In this document: one piece after another, positions 38,696 through 54,000 of the stretch | Layout of the letters: each line of letters starts with the position of its first letter | Numbering within the stretch: the stretch's first letter is position 1 | Origin: Balanoglossus misakiensis | Lineage: Eukaryota > Hemichordata | DNA: 64,000 bases | Direction: 5' to 3' | Assembly: GCA_040954595.2 (NCBI GenBank) | Contig: CM082579.2 | Coordinates: 8,246,001-8,310,000, forward strand | Notes under the pieces: generated by a model | The model's database searches: none | What the model saw: the letters and a program-made list of their open reading frames with translations, nothing else | Told to the model about the DNA's origin: nothing | Translations under genes and position numbers: made by a program

Positions 38696-41600
38696 ATGAG
38701 GAATTCGTCTGAAAGCCGTGCCGTCGACCGGGGAATTGTGCCAGAACGCTATACTCGGACTGAACGTCACTGTTGGGACTGCCGTGGTGCTGGTCGCGTT
38801 CGTCGTGCGCTACGAAGCTTGGACTTTAGTCTTTCATTTCCCACACCTGGTCACATTTAAGGTAGCCACTTATTTTTTGTGCGTTTTTTTCAGTGTATAA
38901 CCATTTTATATTTACCCACGTTTATTTGTAATAATTAAAAAGTTTCCATAAGCAAGGAAATAACGTGTGGTGTGCCTATTGTTGACCGTCTTTGTTGCGT
39001 GCTGCGCTGGTTGGTTCACCAAAGCGAGCCATTCAGTAAGTCTATTTCTGCTCACTGCCCTGTTTCGGAGCTGAACGGCCAGCGTGCCGTAACAATACAG
39101 TTAAAGAAGTCTTGTAGTGACCATGTGGTGGCGCACCTCTTTTTCCGTGGCCACCCAATGTAATTTTGTGATTGGCTACATTCCAAGTTTGCATAGGCGA
39201 CCGCATATTATTAAGCGGCACGATTCATTTAAACCGAATTTGATGGACAGGATAATCGTTGTACCATCTGAACCCAACCTTTGCAAGATGGACTGGGGTC
39301 AAGACGGTAACAGTATAATTTTCATATAAAAGTTAATTTAATTCGAAAAGGAATACTTTATTTCGTCTGGTATCATTTGCAGATTGCTTCCAGCCGACCT
39401 GGTCATAACCTTTAATAATACTTACCTAATCTGAAGGACAAGCGATGATATCAATTTCAAAATTCACATTTTTGGTTTCCTTTTCGTAAGTGTATTTATA
39501 ACTCCAACGGTCCATTATTTTAATAAACCATTATGCAATTGCTGAGTTTTATTTACATGTATTTTTTGGAAAAGTAAGCCTGTGATGACGTAATCTGTCT
39601 AGTCGACCAAGTTATTTCAAGTTGGCTAATGAAAGATCATGTATTGTCCTACAGGAGACGAGGCAGAGGACGACGCACACATGGACGTATATTTTACCTA
39701 TGTGTGCAGATGAAAGTGTCTGCAGCTGTAGATGTGTGTTTTCTAGCAATTCTTCATGTAATCCCAAGGGAAGAGAGAGTTTCACCACTCTCATAGTGTG
39801 TGAACACCTCTAACTTATTTACCTGATTGTATACCCTTCCACTCTAAGTGCATTTTCGGAGTTAGTATATCACTGCATTTACCTATTTAATCTGTGCCGC
39901 AATTTCTGTGGGATGATCTCTCCTGAGTAACTTGAGCCTTAATTAGTGGAATTCAGCTCAGCCAAATTGCATCAAATGTTTTCAGCCCCTTGCAGTTCTT
40001 CAGTCGGTGATAAAATTTCCCCGTAATTTGAAAACGTCCTGGTTATCAGAATTACGCAAGGCGATGGACATTATCCACTATGATGAAACGCGCTAATTTC
40101 GCCGCTGTGTGTTCAAAGGTAACAGGCGCGTGTTTACTTGAGCCATAAATCTCGACTCACTACACTAAAATGTAGTGAATTTAATGTATTGATAAGCGAA
40201 CATTTACACATCCTTCCTGTCAACACTGCTGATAGCACACCACTGCGTCATTACCCTCTTTTTAAAGGTTCGTTTGGTGAACTCATTATACGTTTTTTTT
40301 TTCAATCATCCCTTTGTTTTCGTCTAAGAAAAACAACATCTCCCCACTTCTCGTGCGATATCACGTTCAATATCTCTAAATTAGCGATACACCTCAGTTT
40401 ACATTTTGTACGTTGAGTTTGATTGCTTGTTATTGTCGCCTTAGCGTCTCCTATCAAATCCACGTTCGCTTCCACTAGAGAAACACCGTATAGATATTAC
40501 CTGTCCGCTGGGGGTAAACAACGTTTTCCATCTGTGTGCGGGTTTGTGCCCCGGGGAATTTTCTCAATGAATTATTGAAGCAAACGAAACAAAGATGATA
40601 TCTCTGAGCTACAAGCAACCGAGACCGGATATAACAAAATATTTACCTATCCCTACTGTCCCAGGTGGAAAGCTCCACCTTTGTCGGCAGTTGAAATGTA
40701 AATAACAAAATGTAAATTTAACTCGGGTGAGATTGATAGGGTTTTTGGCGTAAATGCATGCATGCTCACACGGCAGTTATGTGTTGGCCATGTAGGTAGC
40801 TCCATGTGTTGGCGTGAACACGTGACCCAATCCAACGTTACACTGTGAACGCACCAGCCAAGATACTTTTTTCTACTATCCTTCCATATGTGTTCTCAAT
40901 AAAAAAATGTGTTTCTCACATCTTGTTAAAAGACACCACATAGCAAACTTGAAATACTAAGGAAATAATGGGGCTGAGATCACAGGGAACATTGTTGTTG
41001 TTTGTTTGTTTTAATAAGATTTAGTAAGTATATTCTTGACGAGATACTAAAAGGCACGAACATCAAGGACGAAAAGTACAGTGCATTCCAACATAACCTC
41101 TCAGAGCATTACAGTAAAATTTAACCCGCTGTGATCGACGAGAATGTCTCTCCCCATAAATAAACAAACGACCGACTATAAGGGATGGAGTGAAACTCAC
41201 TGTTCATTTATTGCACGAATTGCGAAGTAAGTACATGGAGATAAATGGAAGAAAACAGATGATGAGGCTGTGATACCCATTTGAGATTTCTTTGTCGCTT
41301 CGAATAAGCCCAATGCAATTGTCTATGTCGTGGACATAACCTTTTAAAGGAACATTAGTAGCCTCATATAGATGGTCCGTGTCAATGGGTGGTAAATGCA
41401 CACTGATGAAGATTTATATTTCTGGTTTGTACGTTCTGCAGTTTTATTTTCGAAACGTTGTTCCGTTTTAGATAAAACGCTGTGCGATAAAAGTTCACAG
41501 TACAATGCAGATCGAAAGCGTGTTAATTATCATGTGACTGACACGTGTGTGTGCACCATCTGATAGTAAGTGAGTGCACCTTTTTATAACCGGCCACGTA

Positions 41601-44600
41601 CACCCATCGACGACTAAATAACGCATATAGAACACAAGTAATCCTAGTTTATGACGCGAAGCTTCCCTGAAACTTGAAGACATTCGTGAAATGGCTACGA
41701 ATCGATTTTGTTGAATCTATTGGAGAGAATGTAGAATATAACCTCAAAGCCAGTCAAATGTTATGTCACCCCGTGGGAAAAAATAGCGAGCTTCTTAAAA
41801 TTAAAATAAGTGGTATACGAGATACTCTTGTTTCCCCTGGTTGTGAATAAGAAGTGATAGACAATAACTGCGAGGCAGTAAATGTTCGTGGATGCTTCAG
41901 CGAACCCATCAGGCGGTTCAGCTGTCTTCCTAAATACCATATACAAGGTATTTTAAAGTAAATGCGTTTTGGGGAATATGCAATTTGAGTTAACTTGCTG
42001 AATGTACATGTACATGTAAAGACTTCCCATCTACACTAGCCACATGACTGTGGCGTACATTGTACATACGCGACAATGCATACTCTTCTGTTCTATATAA
42101 TTAGGTGTTAATTCCTCAGCCGATGTCAAATCACAGTGGTGAACGTTTCTTGGGAGCGTAATCAGAAAAAAGTCTATTACGTAAACTTAACACGAACGCG
42201 GGTGATATCCAGCAATGCCATACTAAAATTTAAGTATTCGAATATATGCAGAAAACGTATTTAGCAAGACGTTAGATAAATTGAACTTAGAAGTGATTAC
42301 AGATAGGGCAAAGATACTGAGATGAGAGTGTACATTTATTGGGTGTAAGTTAACAACCCGCCTTCTTAGGAGATAGCCTGCATTAATTTACGACAGCGTT
42401 CATTATCCGCTGTTGTTGCCATATATATTGACGGGATTCTTTCCAAATGATGGGTCCTTCTGAACGACCTACAGCAACGTTCCATTGCTAATTCGGCAAT
42501 CTCACAAGTTACCAATGATAGATATGTAGCAGTGTGTGTGCAATGTATATATTTTATTTATATCTGTGGGCGTCTTGCTTTTCAAGTTAATAAACCAATT
42601 TCTTTTATTGTATCTATCGCTCGTTTCCAGGTAATAAAATTATGACATTGTCGGATCAAATGTAAATCATATGATGGCCTGTAGCAGAGTTGTAAAAACA
42701 AGGTCCAATTGCATGCCAAACTGAAAGTTTGAAGTCGTAACTACCGATCCGTGAAATTTGTCTGCGTGTTGTTTCACATCTAATAAACGCAAACCAATGA
42801 TTCGTTGATATACGTTCGTGCGCACGCCGCATAACATAACTAATAATCATAAAGATTTAGTTTGTCAAGCCAGCCTTGTTGTAGTTATGCCTGAAGCGAT
42901 TAGAGTTGAGTGTGTGTTGCGTTAGTATATTGTATGAGACGTTCTGTTCACTGTTCACCATAATGGCGGCCACTTGCTTAACTGTATTTGCGAACTTTCT
43001 TGCTCCAGGCTCTATAGTCGAATGGACCAGAATGTAGACTGATATAAGACTGAAACCGACAAAATCCGCCTATACATACAAACACCAACTTGTTCTGCAG
43101 TAACTTTGTATTGCGCCATGCTTTTTGGTGGGCATAATATAGAGTCATTCCACTTACAGAGGTAATACTCAGCGTTCCAGACACGGAAATAGATGTAACA
43201 CAGTCACGTATATGTTTTTCGAGAAACACAAATTAAATCGATATTTTGTGACCGCTATGGGATGTTTTCATTGCATCCATTAAGTATGAAACTTTATATC
43301 TGCCAGTACCCCCGTCGACAATTTAATTAAATCAAATATGTGTATAATGCGTACATAATTTAGAGCACGTGGTTCGCAGCACAGGACAATATATCTACAA
43401 CGTGAAATTGCTACCGGGTGACTGTTACAAAATTCTTTTAAATGCGGTGTGGTGTTCGGAGAAGGGGTATATGTTGTAATCACGTTTGCAGATGTAGAAC
43501 ATCACGTCAAATTTTGTTCGATCGCGAATACTGGATAAAGGGGTTCAAATGATATTTCATACGAAACGCTCAATGAGGTGTATCGGATGGGTTTCAATAA
43601 ACCCAAGTCGACAATGTCGTAACATCCATATATTCCCCGAATACACGTATCTAGTGAAATTTGACCGATTCTCCCCCAAGGCAGCCGAGGCCAGACACTG
43701 CATTGTGCATATATTTTATCTCTCTCAGAGAGAAGAATTCGACTTTTATCTCAGAATTTGCGAACAATTTGCAACACAGTTAGACTCGCGGAGTGTCTTC
43801 TTTCCGTGCCGCTGGTCTTCACACGCAACTTCGCATTTCGCTCCGCTGTCGTTCTATGCGGTGCGTATTGTTGCGTTCTAATGAAATAGTCGCACGCCTG
43901 CTGCTTTCACTTAATTTTTTTCCTTTCAAATATCGCGGATATAATAAGCAGGTCGTCGATGAAAAAAGGAGAAAATAAAAGTGGAGAACGTTTTCCAGAG
44001 GGTTGATGAAGAATCGCTGTGGTTAGTATGAGGCAGGGTATCCGCTGTTCTTTTATGCACGGCGAAAAGGCTCACAAAACACGGAAACGTATTGCTTGTA
44101 ACTTGAAAATACGCTCCGGCATCAGATTAGGTTTTTATTCCCAGAGTGCTCACCTAGGGGATGTAATGAGTCTTCAAACTGTGGGATAAGAGGAGTGATT
44201 TTCATTGCAATCAGGCGATGTCAGTAATAAGAGATTCTTTACTAGCACAGTTGGCAGCTAACGACTGCCATTTCGACACGACGCTAATTACATCTGACGA
44301 GGGGCGATATGAAGCGCGGAAACTGTCCCCGGACTTGCGTCAATGTAAAAATCGTCCACGAAAATTGTAGTGGTTGAACGGGAATCTATTGAGGCATATG
44401 TATAAAAATCACTCTCTTATTGCACAACGCACGCTCCTATAAGTTAACGTTCCTGTTTAGTTATGCCTGGATATCTTCGACTCTTAAAACACGAAATGGT
44501 CCATACCGCAGATAGGTGGAGACAATATATAAACTATTCATACCACGCGGAAGATAAAACGAAGATTCATCGTGCTATCCACAAAATGAGATAATCGAAA

Positions 44601-44990
44601 ATAGGATCTGTTTAATAAAAAAATCTCCCAGTCCAGTCTGCGAAATAGAGACATTGGCGTAAGATTTACTAATTCGATGCCACAGTTTTGACGATCGTTG
44701 ACGAATTTCATAATGAAGTCGGTGGGCGTGTTAGAAAGAAGCGGCTACACACCAGGTTACACAGGCGTATCGCCTTCAGAAGGCAGCGCTGATTGGTGGG
44801 GGTGTTTGGCAGTTCTGCAAGCCGAGATTGACGTGTGCAGTCAAGATACTTTGTGTTACCTGTGTCGTGATAAATTGCAGAGCGCGAGGGCACTCCGTCC
44901 GGTGACTGTGTGTGTGTGTGCGGGCAAGACGAACCATCGATCGCCAGCGCTGAAATAATCGCCTGCCCCGTCGCAACGGCTACGCCACGC
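38696..44990. other. Gene-poor region
   Basis: About 6.3 kb, AT-rich, with scattered ACATGT repeats (for example near 42002). Open frames are short and unconvincing. I see no RNA gene or transposon. Confidence 0.5.
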
Positions 44991-44999
44991 GGTATATAG
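44991..44999 (+). promoter_or_regulatory. TATA box of the 45013 first exon
   Basis: GGTATATAG lies 14 bp upstream of an ATG that opens a signal-peptide exon on the plus strand. The match to TATA is good. The very short distance to the ATG leaves little or no 5' leader, which lowers confidence. Confidence 0.4.
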
Positions 45000-45012
45000 A
45001 AGCAGAGGCATC

Positions 45013-45089
45013 ATGCGTTCTCGTTTATCGTGTCTCGCGATCTTCCTATGGTTGCTGTCTTTGCAAGTAGCTGGCGTCAATTCGTATGG
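45013..45089 (+). CDS. Signal-peptide first exon of an unidentified secreted protein (partial gene)
   Basis: ATG opens a 25-residue sequence (MRSRLSCLAIFLWLLSLQVA, then GVNSY) with a basic start, hydrophobic core and small-residue cleavage region. It is followed by a GTGAGT donor in phase 2. This is the classic first coding exon of a secreted protein. I could not recognise a second exon in the remaining 19 kb, so the gene probably has a long first intron and continues beyond the window, or its later exons are too short to see. No family can be assigned from the signal peptide alone. It is the only gene piece I support right of the array, and it lies on the opposite strand to it. Confidence 0.5.
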
Positions 45090-48000
45090 GTGAGTAGTAC
45101 ATAATCGCAACAACCAATCGGTCCCAATCTGTGCGATCATCTTTCCCCACTTCGTCTCGAAGAGGCTTATAGGGGATATCGGTGACATGCACAGTGTTGG
45201 GATTGATTGCCAGAGAGTGGCATCTCACGCTCTTTAGTCAACGCTTCGCATCAGTAATTATTTAGAAATGGTATCGAGCGACCGAGTATCACGGCGGCAA
45301 ATTGATGACCGCAGGCAAACGTATACAGATGTGCGTTTTCCAATTCCACCCTTCGCGTTCATTTAAGCTGCAAACATATTGCCTCGAAAGACCAGTAACA
45401 TGTCACGTCTATTATGTTTTGGCCATAGGTAAGAACGTACGTACGTTTAAGAAAATCTAAGGTAGACCAGGATTTTAAGAAAGTAATTACATGTATGCCT
45501 TGATGGTTGAAGCTGCTACCAGTACATTGTAACTCCAATTAACTCCTGCCTTGGAATTTAAAAAAATAATAATTATTATTGTGTTGTTAAAGCTCCTACC
45601 AGTAACTCCAACGTTTGGCCATTTTACCAGTATAGAAGAATGGATACGACTTGGTGTTCATCTCTACTGAAAATCTTGTATATCTTAATGAAAATCATTG
45701 AACACCAATTTCATTTGTCGAATTATCGATTGCGTTATGTTTCTTGGAAGGTACATTGAATGTACTCTGGTACCCGTGGATAAATTAGAGTGACGTGTCA
45801 GTGAAATCAAGAAAGTAAATGGCAGATTGGATTGGGGGACAATATTGATCTGCTGTCATTCAACAATGACGGGCGCAGGGCATTGAAGTAGCTGTAATGC
45901 ATGAAGGCATTTTAATAAATAAAACACAGTTTTCGGCATTCTGTCATGCCGTGATTCATATTCTAATAATTGCACATTCCGTCACTGTTACTTCTGCCTG
46001 TATACAGATTAGAAGGATGTAGAGTGAATTAACATGAGAGAGAGGGGCGGGGGGGGGGGGGTAGGAGTAGAGAATAAGGGATGAAACTTGCCACAGACGA
46101 AAATCTCTAAGAAGCCATTTCATAAATCAGATCACGTCAATGAATAATGTTTTTTCATCGAGTATGAACGTACAATTTGAACCAATGTAATGTGCGTTCG
46201 TTATGCTATCCTGGCAACGCAAAAATTCGGACGACGCTGTCGGGGAAACGTGTTATTCCAACAAGGCTGCGGGCATAACAGCTGTCCGTTGCCACGTGAA
46301 TCGGTAAAAGATTAATGATACCGTGACATCATAACAAGTCCACTCTCACTTTGCCTTCTCATGGAAGCTTAGATTAGTGCATTGTAGTACATTGTAAATG
46401 ACAACACTTGAAGTTGTTAACAGAGGTTGTCACTGGGGATAAAAGGTCATTGTTGATGACATTTATGTATTTATCATTATATGCAATGCATGAAGTCTTT
46501 TATCTTTCAATCAGTTACAATGAACTCAGTATTTTAAGTATCCTAGTTCTATAATACATGTACATGTAATTCCCTTGGTTCATCTTCGACCGTTGAGGTC
46601 ATGAAGACGAACCCCACTCGGAAATCACCCCTTCTTGGCATTAAACATGTCATTTATGAGTACATTGTAATTCTACTCTGTCATTTCCTTTTTATTCTTC
46701 TAGACTAGTGCAATCAACCGTACCCGTATAAATGATAATGGAAATCACATTTAGGTGGTTTTGTAATCAACTGATAATTTATTGCTAAAGTTCGAACTCA
46801 TAGAAGAGTCACGGGCATTATTTTTCCTTCAATGACTGGGCGGTAGCACTTTTGATTTTGTGATGTATATCCCTATAGCCGCTCGAGTTTGTGATCGACA
46901 GTGTGAGATCGAGTAGATTTCATACCTTCTCCTGTTCAGAACCGTTATATGACAAGAGAACTGATTGGATAATTAACAACCTTTGACTAATACCTCGTCC
47001 GAAATGTTATCCAATGACACGACGTGTCTTACGTGGACAAGCCAACAGTCAATTTTGTAATCATTCACATGTTTGTAGTGCGAACTTAACACACTTTGTG
47101 CAGGGCACGTGAGAAAAATAATCTCAAACCCCAAGGACATTGGATTAAGGATTTCCCGCACGAGTTGGGAATATTTCGTCTCACGCGGTTGTGAGTCAAA
47201 ATCGAAATCTTATCCTTGGAGTTTGACATTATGATTGTTGTTCGTGTCACGTAGCAGGAGTTTTGAGTCAGACGACCTTCGGCATTATATCCGACGGGAG
47301 CGCGAGCACACGGTTTAGCCACGAACGGTTGGCATCAAGTATTCACGGCACTGTCCGTGATCCAACGCAGTCGCTCTTCTCAAACATTCTAGACAAACCA
47401 CTTGACAATCACCCTGAAAAACCAATTAGCGATAGGAATCAAACGCAAGTTGCGTCGAGAGATAGCCTTTTATCTGATGTCCCGGATTTTGTAAAACGAT
47501 TTAGGTGTCTGTAATTAAATCATTAGCCGGTGCTTCCGCAGTCAGTGACAGTCACGGCCCGCTGCGTTTGAAGGTTTCGCGCGATTGCGTCTAATTTGCA
47601 CGCCCCCTTCCTCCGCATCAATAAGTCATAACGGAAGAGAGACGTTCCTCGTTGCTATTCCTAACAATAGTGTCCAAATCCAGACTTAGCTTCCCTGGTT
47701 ACTGGCGTCCCTAACATCTGCTGAAATGACGGCCCTGTCGGCTGCTTGATTTACTGTACAAATCTCTCTTACCGGTGAAATGCCTACGGTGTAATTGCAA
47801 GCATCTGCATGAACGGGAACACACGTCAATTTTTAGGCCCTGATTTGCGATGGAGGGGATGTTATGAAATTCAGATCAATGGAACCTTTGGCAAGACTGG
47901 GCATATGCATTTCCTTAGCAAAGGATTATGCATGTCTTTTATCAAGACCCGGTTGTACTAATGGATATAAGGTATTCATTGAATGCACCATCTAGTTAAA

Positions 48001-51000
48001 TTAGGAGGAAAGAGTAACTTTATCCCAAGTATTCTGAATTTGAAATACTTTTACTTTACTGAAAGTATTAATCCCGATATGTTGCCCAACCTACAGCTGT
48101 TTTTTTTTTTTTGGGGGGGGGGGGAATCTATTGTCTCGGGAAGTTGTCTTTACATATTACAACTTACAAGTACGAGTAAAGCTACTTTGTCGAAGGAGGG
48201 GACAGGGGTGATGTTTACAAAACTGAGACTCAGTATACAGCCAGTATACGATCAAAAGTAAAAAAATTGTATAGTTAGTGGTTACCGCTCTTACTAACCA
48301 TGCGTTTACTGGGACAACAAGTAATTTGATAGTCTGAGAAAAAGAAACCCACGGTGCTTTGGATAACGAGAAATCTTCAATATTCCTGAAGTAACTACAT
48401 CCAGTTTACGCTATCGTTTGCGTCAGCGTATTCTCCACGGCAAGATTAATGCAGCCGCGTAAAGTTTACATTCCAATGAACCCTTATTAGATTAACCATT
48501 CAAGAGCACAGTCGTATATCCCCTTTGCAGTGATCCAGGCGGACATGCTACATTTATTTCTTAGGCTATTGCTTTGTTGCCATTAAACATTCCATTTAAT
48601 CGGTCTTCCATTCAAATTTTGTGACTATTGTGATCGATACGGTACGAGTAATCTACTTTCCCCCCTCGCTTGACGGCGTCTTACGGGCCGAATGAAAGCA
48701 GATTATGCTTGGAGTAGGCATGGGCCGATGAGTTTTATTTTTTCAAGAATATAAAGAATATCAGATTGGAATACATTCAATAATGCGGCTTGCAATACAC
48801 TAAACGTGATTACCATGGGGTCGATAATCTTAACGTCGCCTGTGCAAAACATAATATTCAATACAAGACTTCTAAAGGCTAAGAAATATAGGAAATGATG
48901 CAGGATATGGATTTTTTTCCATTAGGAAGGAATACTTAGATAACGAAGTAGCCGTTGGTCGGATTAATTTACCTTTGCGAAGACTTCGGAGATTTGCTTT
49001 ACTTCCCAATGCCCCCAAAAGTGCCAACTAAAATGCAAGAAATGTTTACCCCGTGGTATGGGCCATGTAAACAAGAAACACGTGCGCAAAGCGTGCATCA
49101 TCTTTATAATGGAATAAATGAAGGATACAATTGTTCTTTTGGATGCCGCAAGGACAGTTGAAAACCTTTTAGACCAATGGCGTCACCCCCTCTCCCATTT
49201 TTTTTTATACAAAAGTCTCATCTTATTGTCTCCGCTGTTGTTCTTCATTTTTCTGCATCAAGCGTGTTAAAACAACATGTTGATTCAGGCAATCTATTGC
49301 CTTCGTCTTGTTCCAATCACTTGTATACGTGTACTACACACATCTACATGTATAGTGGATTTGTTTTTCTTGTGACATTCTGACATGAGACGCGGTATCA
49401 GATGAAACACCATTCTTACCTACGTGACAGAGTTGCCGATCTTTGCTGTGGAGTATTCGTCATATTGCGATCGCGGTGTTAACATCATTGCTTGCGGCAG
49501 TGAATTTATCAAAGAACCGAGAGATTAGCATGTTCGTTCACGTATTGAATCTACTCTAGCCGGGGTTGTTCACCCCGGGGTACAAAGCTCAGGAAATGAC
49601 TCCAAAAAGGCCAGCAATTTACAGCGCTGAGTTTGTTAAAGTTTGCCCACTCGGAGTGCCGGGCGCAGATAATGGTTTGTCCGGCGATGTAGGGGAGATA
49701 TTGATTTGCGTTGACGGGGATATGCGGATATTGGATTATTTCGTCCCGGCCTTCATCAGCGGTATTCCAATAAACGAGGAATGGTATTTCGCGCGTCGCC
49801 TACTTTGACATCAAAGGAAAATCACGCATAACTATAAAATGAGATGCTTTTATGAAACATTACAAAGCGTATAGAATGGAAGACGCCATTTACTTGGTAT
49901 GGTCTGGTAGATTAAATATTTCATCAACGAAAGTGGCGATGTAAGCGACGGAATGTCTTCACATGTGTCATGTATACCACCAATGGTACGCATGAACTCA
50001 ATGTCACAGCTTTCATGCGGCATCTTTTAGAGAAAATTGTCAGAAAATGACGTATAAAAATCAGGCGCGGTGGACAGGAAAGCAAAGGTCCTCTACGTTG
50101 TGCCGGGGTCATGCTTCAGTCAAGCGCAAAGAATTTACCAAATGAACCTTTGCAGATGCGGGGTATGCAGGCGTTACACAGAACTCGGTTACGTGATTCC
50201 GTGAGGTCACGAGCTAATACATCGTCGATCACGCCTTGTTTCGTTTGAAGACGCGTCAAAAATGAATACTGGGATGACAATATCATAAGTGCGGTTGGTT
50301 AGATTTTGTTTCTTTGCTTTTCGGTAATAATTGTGAATGTTAACACTTTTTGGAATAGGTATACAGCGTAGGTACCAAAGTGTGGCGTTTCATCTTCGAA
50401 TTATTAAAGGCTTGCAGATAATCACACACCTTCTGGGCATGATCTTCTGAACCTCGATCTTGCTCCAGAAGCTCATGGAGAAAAACAAGGGGAACACTAC
50501 CATTAAATAAATAGCTGGGATATTTGATAGTTGAAGGAACTGTTTTTATTTGTCCGTTGTTATTCCCCCCTCGTGCATAAACTGAACGCGTTATCTTATT
50601 CAATATACTGCAGCTGATGTCTACACTTGATTGTAAAACACGACCCTGCCAACAAACGAATCGAAAACATGCGAAACCAGATTTCACATTTTAGTCACAC
50701 ACCGTTGCACTCTCAAGCAAACTAAGGAATCGCCATGACGTCTCAAAAAGACGATGAGTGATGAGCTAAAATATTAAACCGTTTTAACCCCGCATTCTTC
50801 GCTCCGTGAACATTTGTCAATGGTTCACAAAGTTAATGATAACATGCACATGGACAGCCAAAATGAAGCGGCGTTCTAGCTGATTATTATTAAAGAGAAT
50901 GCCAAGCTGGATTACTTCTCCGATGTAACCGACAGTCAATGAAAGAATTTGCCAAGCTCTCGCCAATGGAAGTTTTTAAAGGGAAGGTGCACCTTTTGGC

Positions 51001-54000
51001 ATATATACGTTTTACTATTTTTGGCGATGTTTTTTACGAGTGCGGACATCGGCCTCGCGACAGATCAAAAGTGCAATGTTCCCATATGACGAAAATCAAT
51101 GAACATTCCCCCGACACAGAAGGATTATGTTTACGAGAGACTATCTAGGAAAACATCTGAGATCTATCGAGCAGAAGACATTTCACGGCCACCTTATCTC
51201 CCTGCGCTTGTATGGGCAGCAATGTGTTTTTTTAGTGAAGTCGACTGCTTTTGTGGAACACCCCTTAAAAGTTATTTCGTCCCAATCGCAACATATACAG
51301 GATGTTTACATTTTGCAATGTGGAGGGGAGTTTGCGACCGAGATAAAACTAGATGATGCTTTGGTAAATGCATCGACGTGTTTCGTTCTACGATGATGGA
51401 GAACAGGTTTTCGAAGATGATTCTTCCAGACAGTCCTGGAATTAGAAGTGCGTTGAAAAGGACATAAACCCACGGTGGGAATAGACACATCCGCACAAAA
51501 TCGGCAATGCTGGCGAATTGGTATTAACGATTCGCTCTATAATGTCTGTATTCGTCTCTTGCCATGCGCATGAACGAGCAAATAGATTTATGGGGGAATA
51601 TGGGATTATGGTTGTCATTCCGAATTATGCCAAAAACATAGATGGTAAGATTAAACGATTCGGAGGAATTGTGCTTCGCTTTCTGGAGAACAGCGTACTG
51701 AATATCAAAGATGCCGCGAAATGCCAGAGATGCTGACGGACTAGTTTCTATTTTGAGTCCGTTTGCATTTGGCCAAATGATTCCTACATGTACCGCATAA
51801 TTTGATGAGGTCATATTTTAAGCAATGTTAGTGGTCAAACATCGGTGGAAATCGCACAAACTAAAGATGGATATTGAATTAACTTATGTAAAGTTATTTT
51901 CACAGCGAAAGATTCAATTGAAAAATCCAATAGTCACTCGCTAGCCAAAAAATCACCCGTTGGCGAGCTTTTGGTGGACCCATTATCAGAAAGGCTGGGA
52001 TTAAGTATCAAAACGGAGTTGGGCGTGGTCAGGAAAACTGAGAACGAGGCTATTATCTGTAGCCTGGGATTTCACCCCAGTTTAAGTGCTGACCCCATCC
52101 AACGAGGACGCGCCACAAACTTCGCGTCCGCGCCATCAACTACTAAAGTCCGTCATAAAATATTTACTACCGGAACACCTGCGAAAGTGGAAGGTTCTAA
52201 TCCAGCAGTAGCCCCAAGTATTAATATTGTAATGGAGAAATTAATAACAGCATCATAGAATAAATTTGATACCACTGAAGGGAAACTTTGAGGCAAGAGT
52301 ATAAACAAATGCATATTGAATTACCGCTTTTCATACCTATATATTTAATCATTTTATGAAGCTATTTCTGACAGTATTAATCAGCGGAGTTAGTTCTTTT
52401 CGGGAGTCAGTAGTCTAAATTTAATTTTTTAGAATAACGGAAATGGCAAAGCAATGATTTCTATCAGATTAGGGCATAGCACTTCCTTTCAACCAATACC
52501 TGTTTGTCAAATATTTGCATTCATTCTGTGAAGGCATTGCGTTAATTAGAAATACGATATATCTGTTTGTCTCACTCTTAAAAGTGCTAACTCAAGGTGC
52601 GGGATATTTTCATTCAACGGGGTAACGTTATTGCAATAGCAAATTCATATTTTGATTGGACAGCGTGACAACCCTTCGATATGAATGGTCGGTGGTATAT
52701 TTCGTTTGTCTAATCATGTTCTAATATAGAGACACGGAGTTGGCGCATTCCAAAGGCCAGAATACCACGTTTAAACAATTTTGCCTCTCTAATACATGGA
52801 TGGGTTTGGTTTTCTGGATACTATAGTATCTTATTTCAGTTTGATAATTGCACGTTTATCGTTATTAAATTAGTTGACATATTAATGGCATTCCCGGCAA
52901 TGAACACTGCTACGCAAAACTTTGTGATTCTTCATGCGCGTATGTGCACTGTAAACCGGCGGGTCATATTCATCTGGATTTGAAAGAAATGTCGGAGGAT
53001 CTCAGATTCCAGGCATAAGGATTTATTGCCGAGGTTTCAGATTAATGCTAGCATGTCATTCCCGCAGTCTATAAAAAGGGAGAAATCAGCGCTGCCGTAA
53101 TTGAATGTCCGCGCTGTAAAAAATATTAATGGTTCCACTTCATCATGATGCAACGATTTGACGTAGACAGAGTACAAGACCTACCCATAAATTGATATAT
53201 TATTCTATTTTTGACAATCCTGGCAAATGCGCCTGCTGGACTAAACTTGTACATTAACCCGAATCTCACGCTGTTTTTCGGTTCTCAATTATTTATCACG
53301 GATATGTTGTGCGAAAACAGTAATGAAAAAAACTATACTTACACGTTTCCTATAAATAAATATGCTCGTGTACGCTATCCGTATAACAGACCAAGAACTC
53401 CTAAACGAGGTCGCGCGTCACAATTATTGCGTACTCATTTTGTTTCAGATGTAAACAAGTAAACGTTAAGATGTATTTTATTGTGTTTTAATGTAGCAAG
53501 TGCAAAATCCGCCAATCTATCTTAATCATAATTTGGCCGACGTCAGAATATACAGTTCGTTCGAATTTTTAATTTCACGAGTTTTAGGGTTATTACATTC
53601 CAAATGTGTTTGATCTTTTCCTGGTGAAAAAGTATATATAGCCGTTTCAAGGGATATCAAAAAATCAAAAGCTTTGATATTCGGACATCTAATCTACTAC
53701 AGACTCTGTAATGTCAAAAAGTACGTCGACTACATTAATAATGATCATTTACATCCTATTAATAACACTTTCTCTGGACAATTACGCTTAATGCGATGAG
53801 CTATAGCTTGCATGGCCTTATGGCTACAGATTGTCCATTCCTGACTAGGCTGATAGATGTTTTGTGACACATATCGATGAATCGCGGAAAGTTTACGTCA
53901 CTGTGAAATGATCCGGATAAGGGAAATTGACTTTGTTAACGCGTTCTGTCGAGGAATTCTACATTTGGAACTTATCCAATCTGTCACTTGTGCAATAGCT

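Noticed and set aside
38284-38699. Repeat-containing protein gene over the 45-bp minisatellite
   Set aside because: The frame is open on both strands because of the unit length; there is no signal, splice context or domain similarity.
45013-45089. Naming the 45013 gene as a Wnt-type or other specific secreted factor
   Set aside because: First exons of many secreted proteins look alike. Nothing beyond a signal peptide is visible and no second exon was found.
49566-52258. Short open frames in the gene-poor right half (for example 49566-49808, 50340-50687, 51971-52258)
   Set aside because: Length is what chance gives in AT-rich DNA. I saw no motifs, no convincing splice sites and no similarity I recognise.
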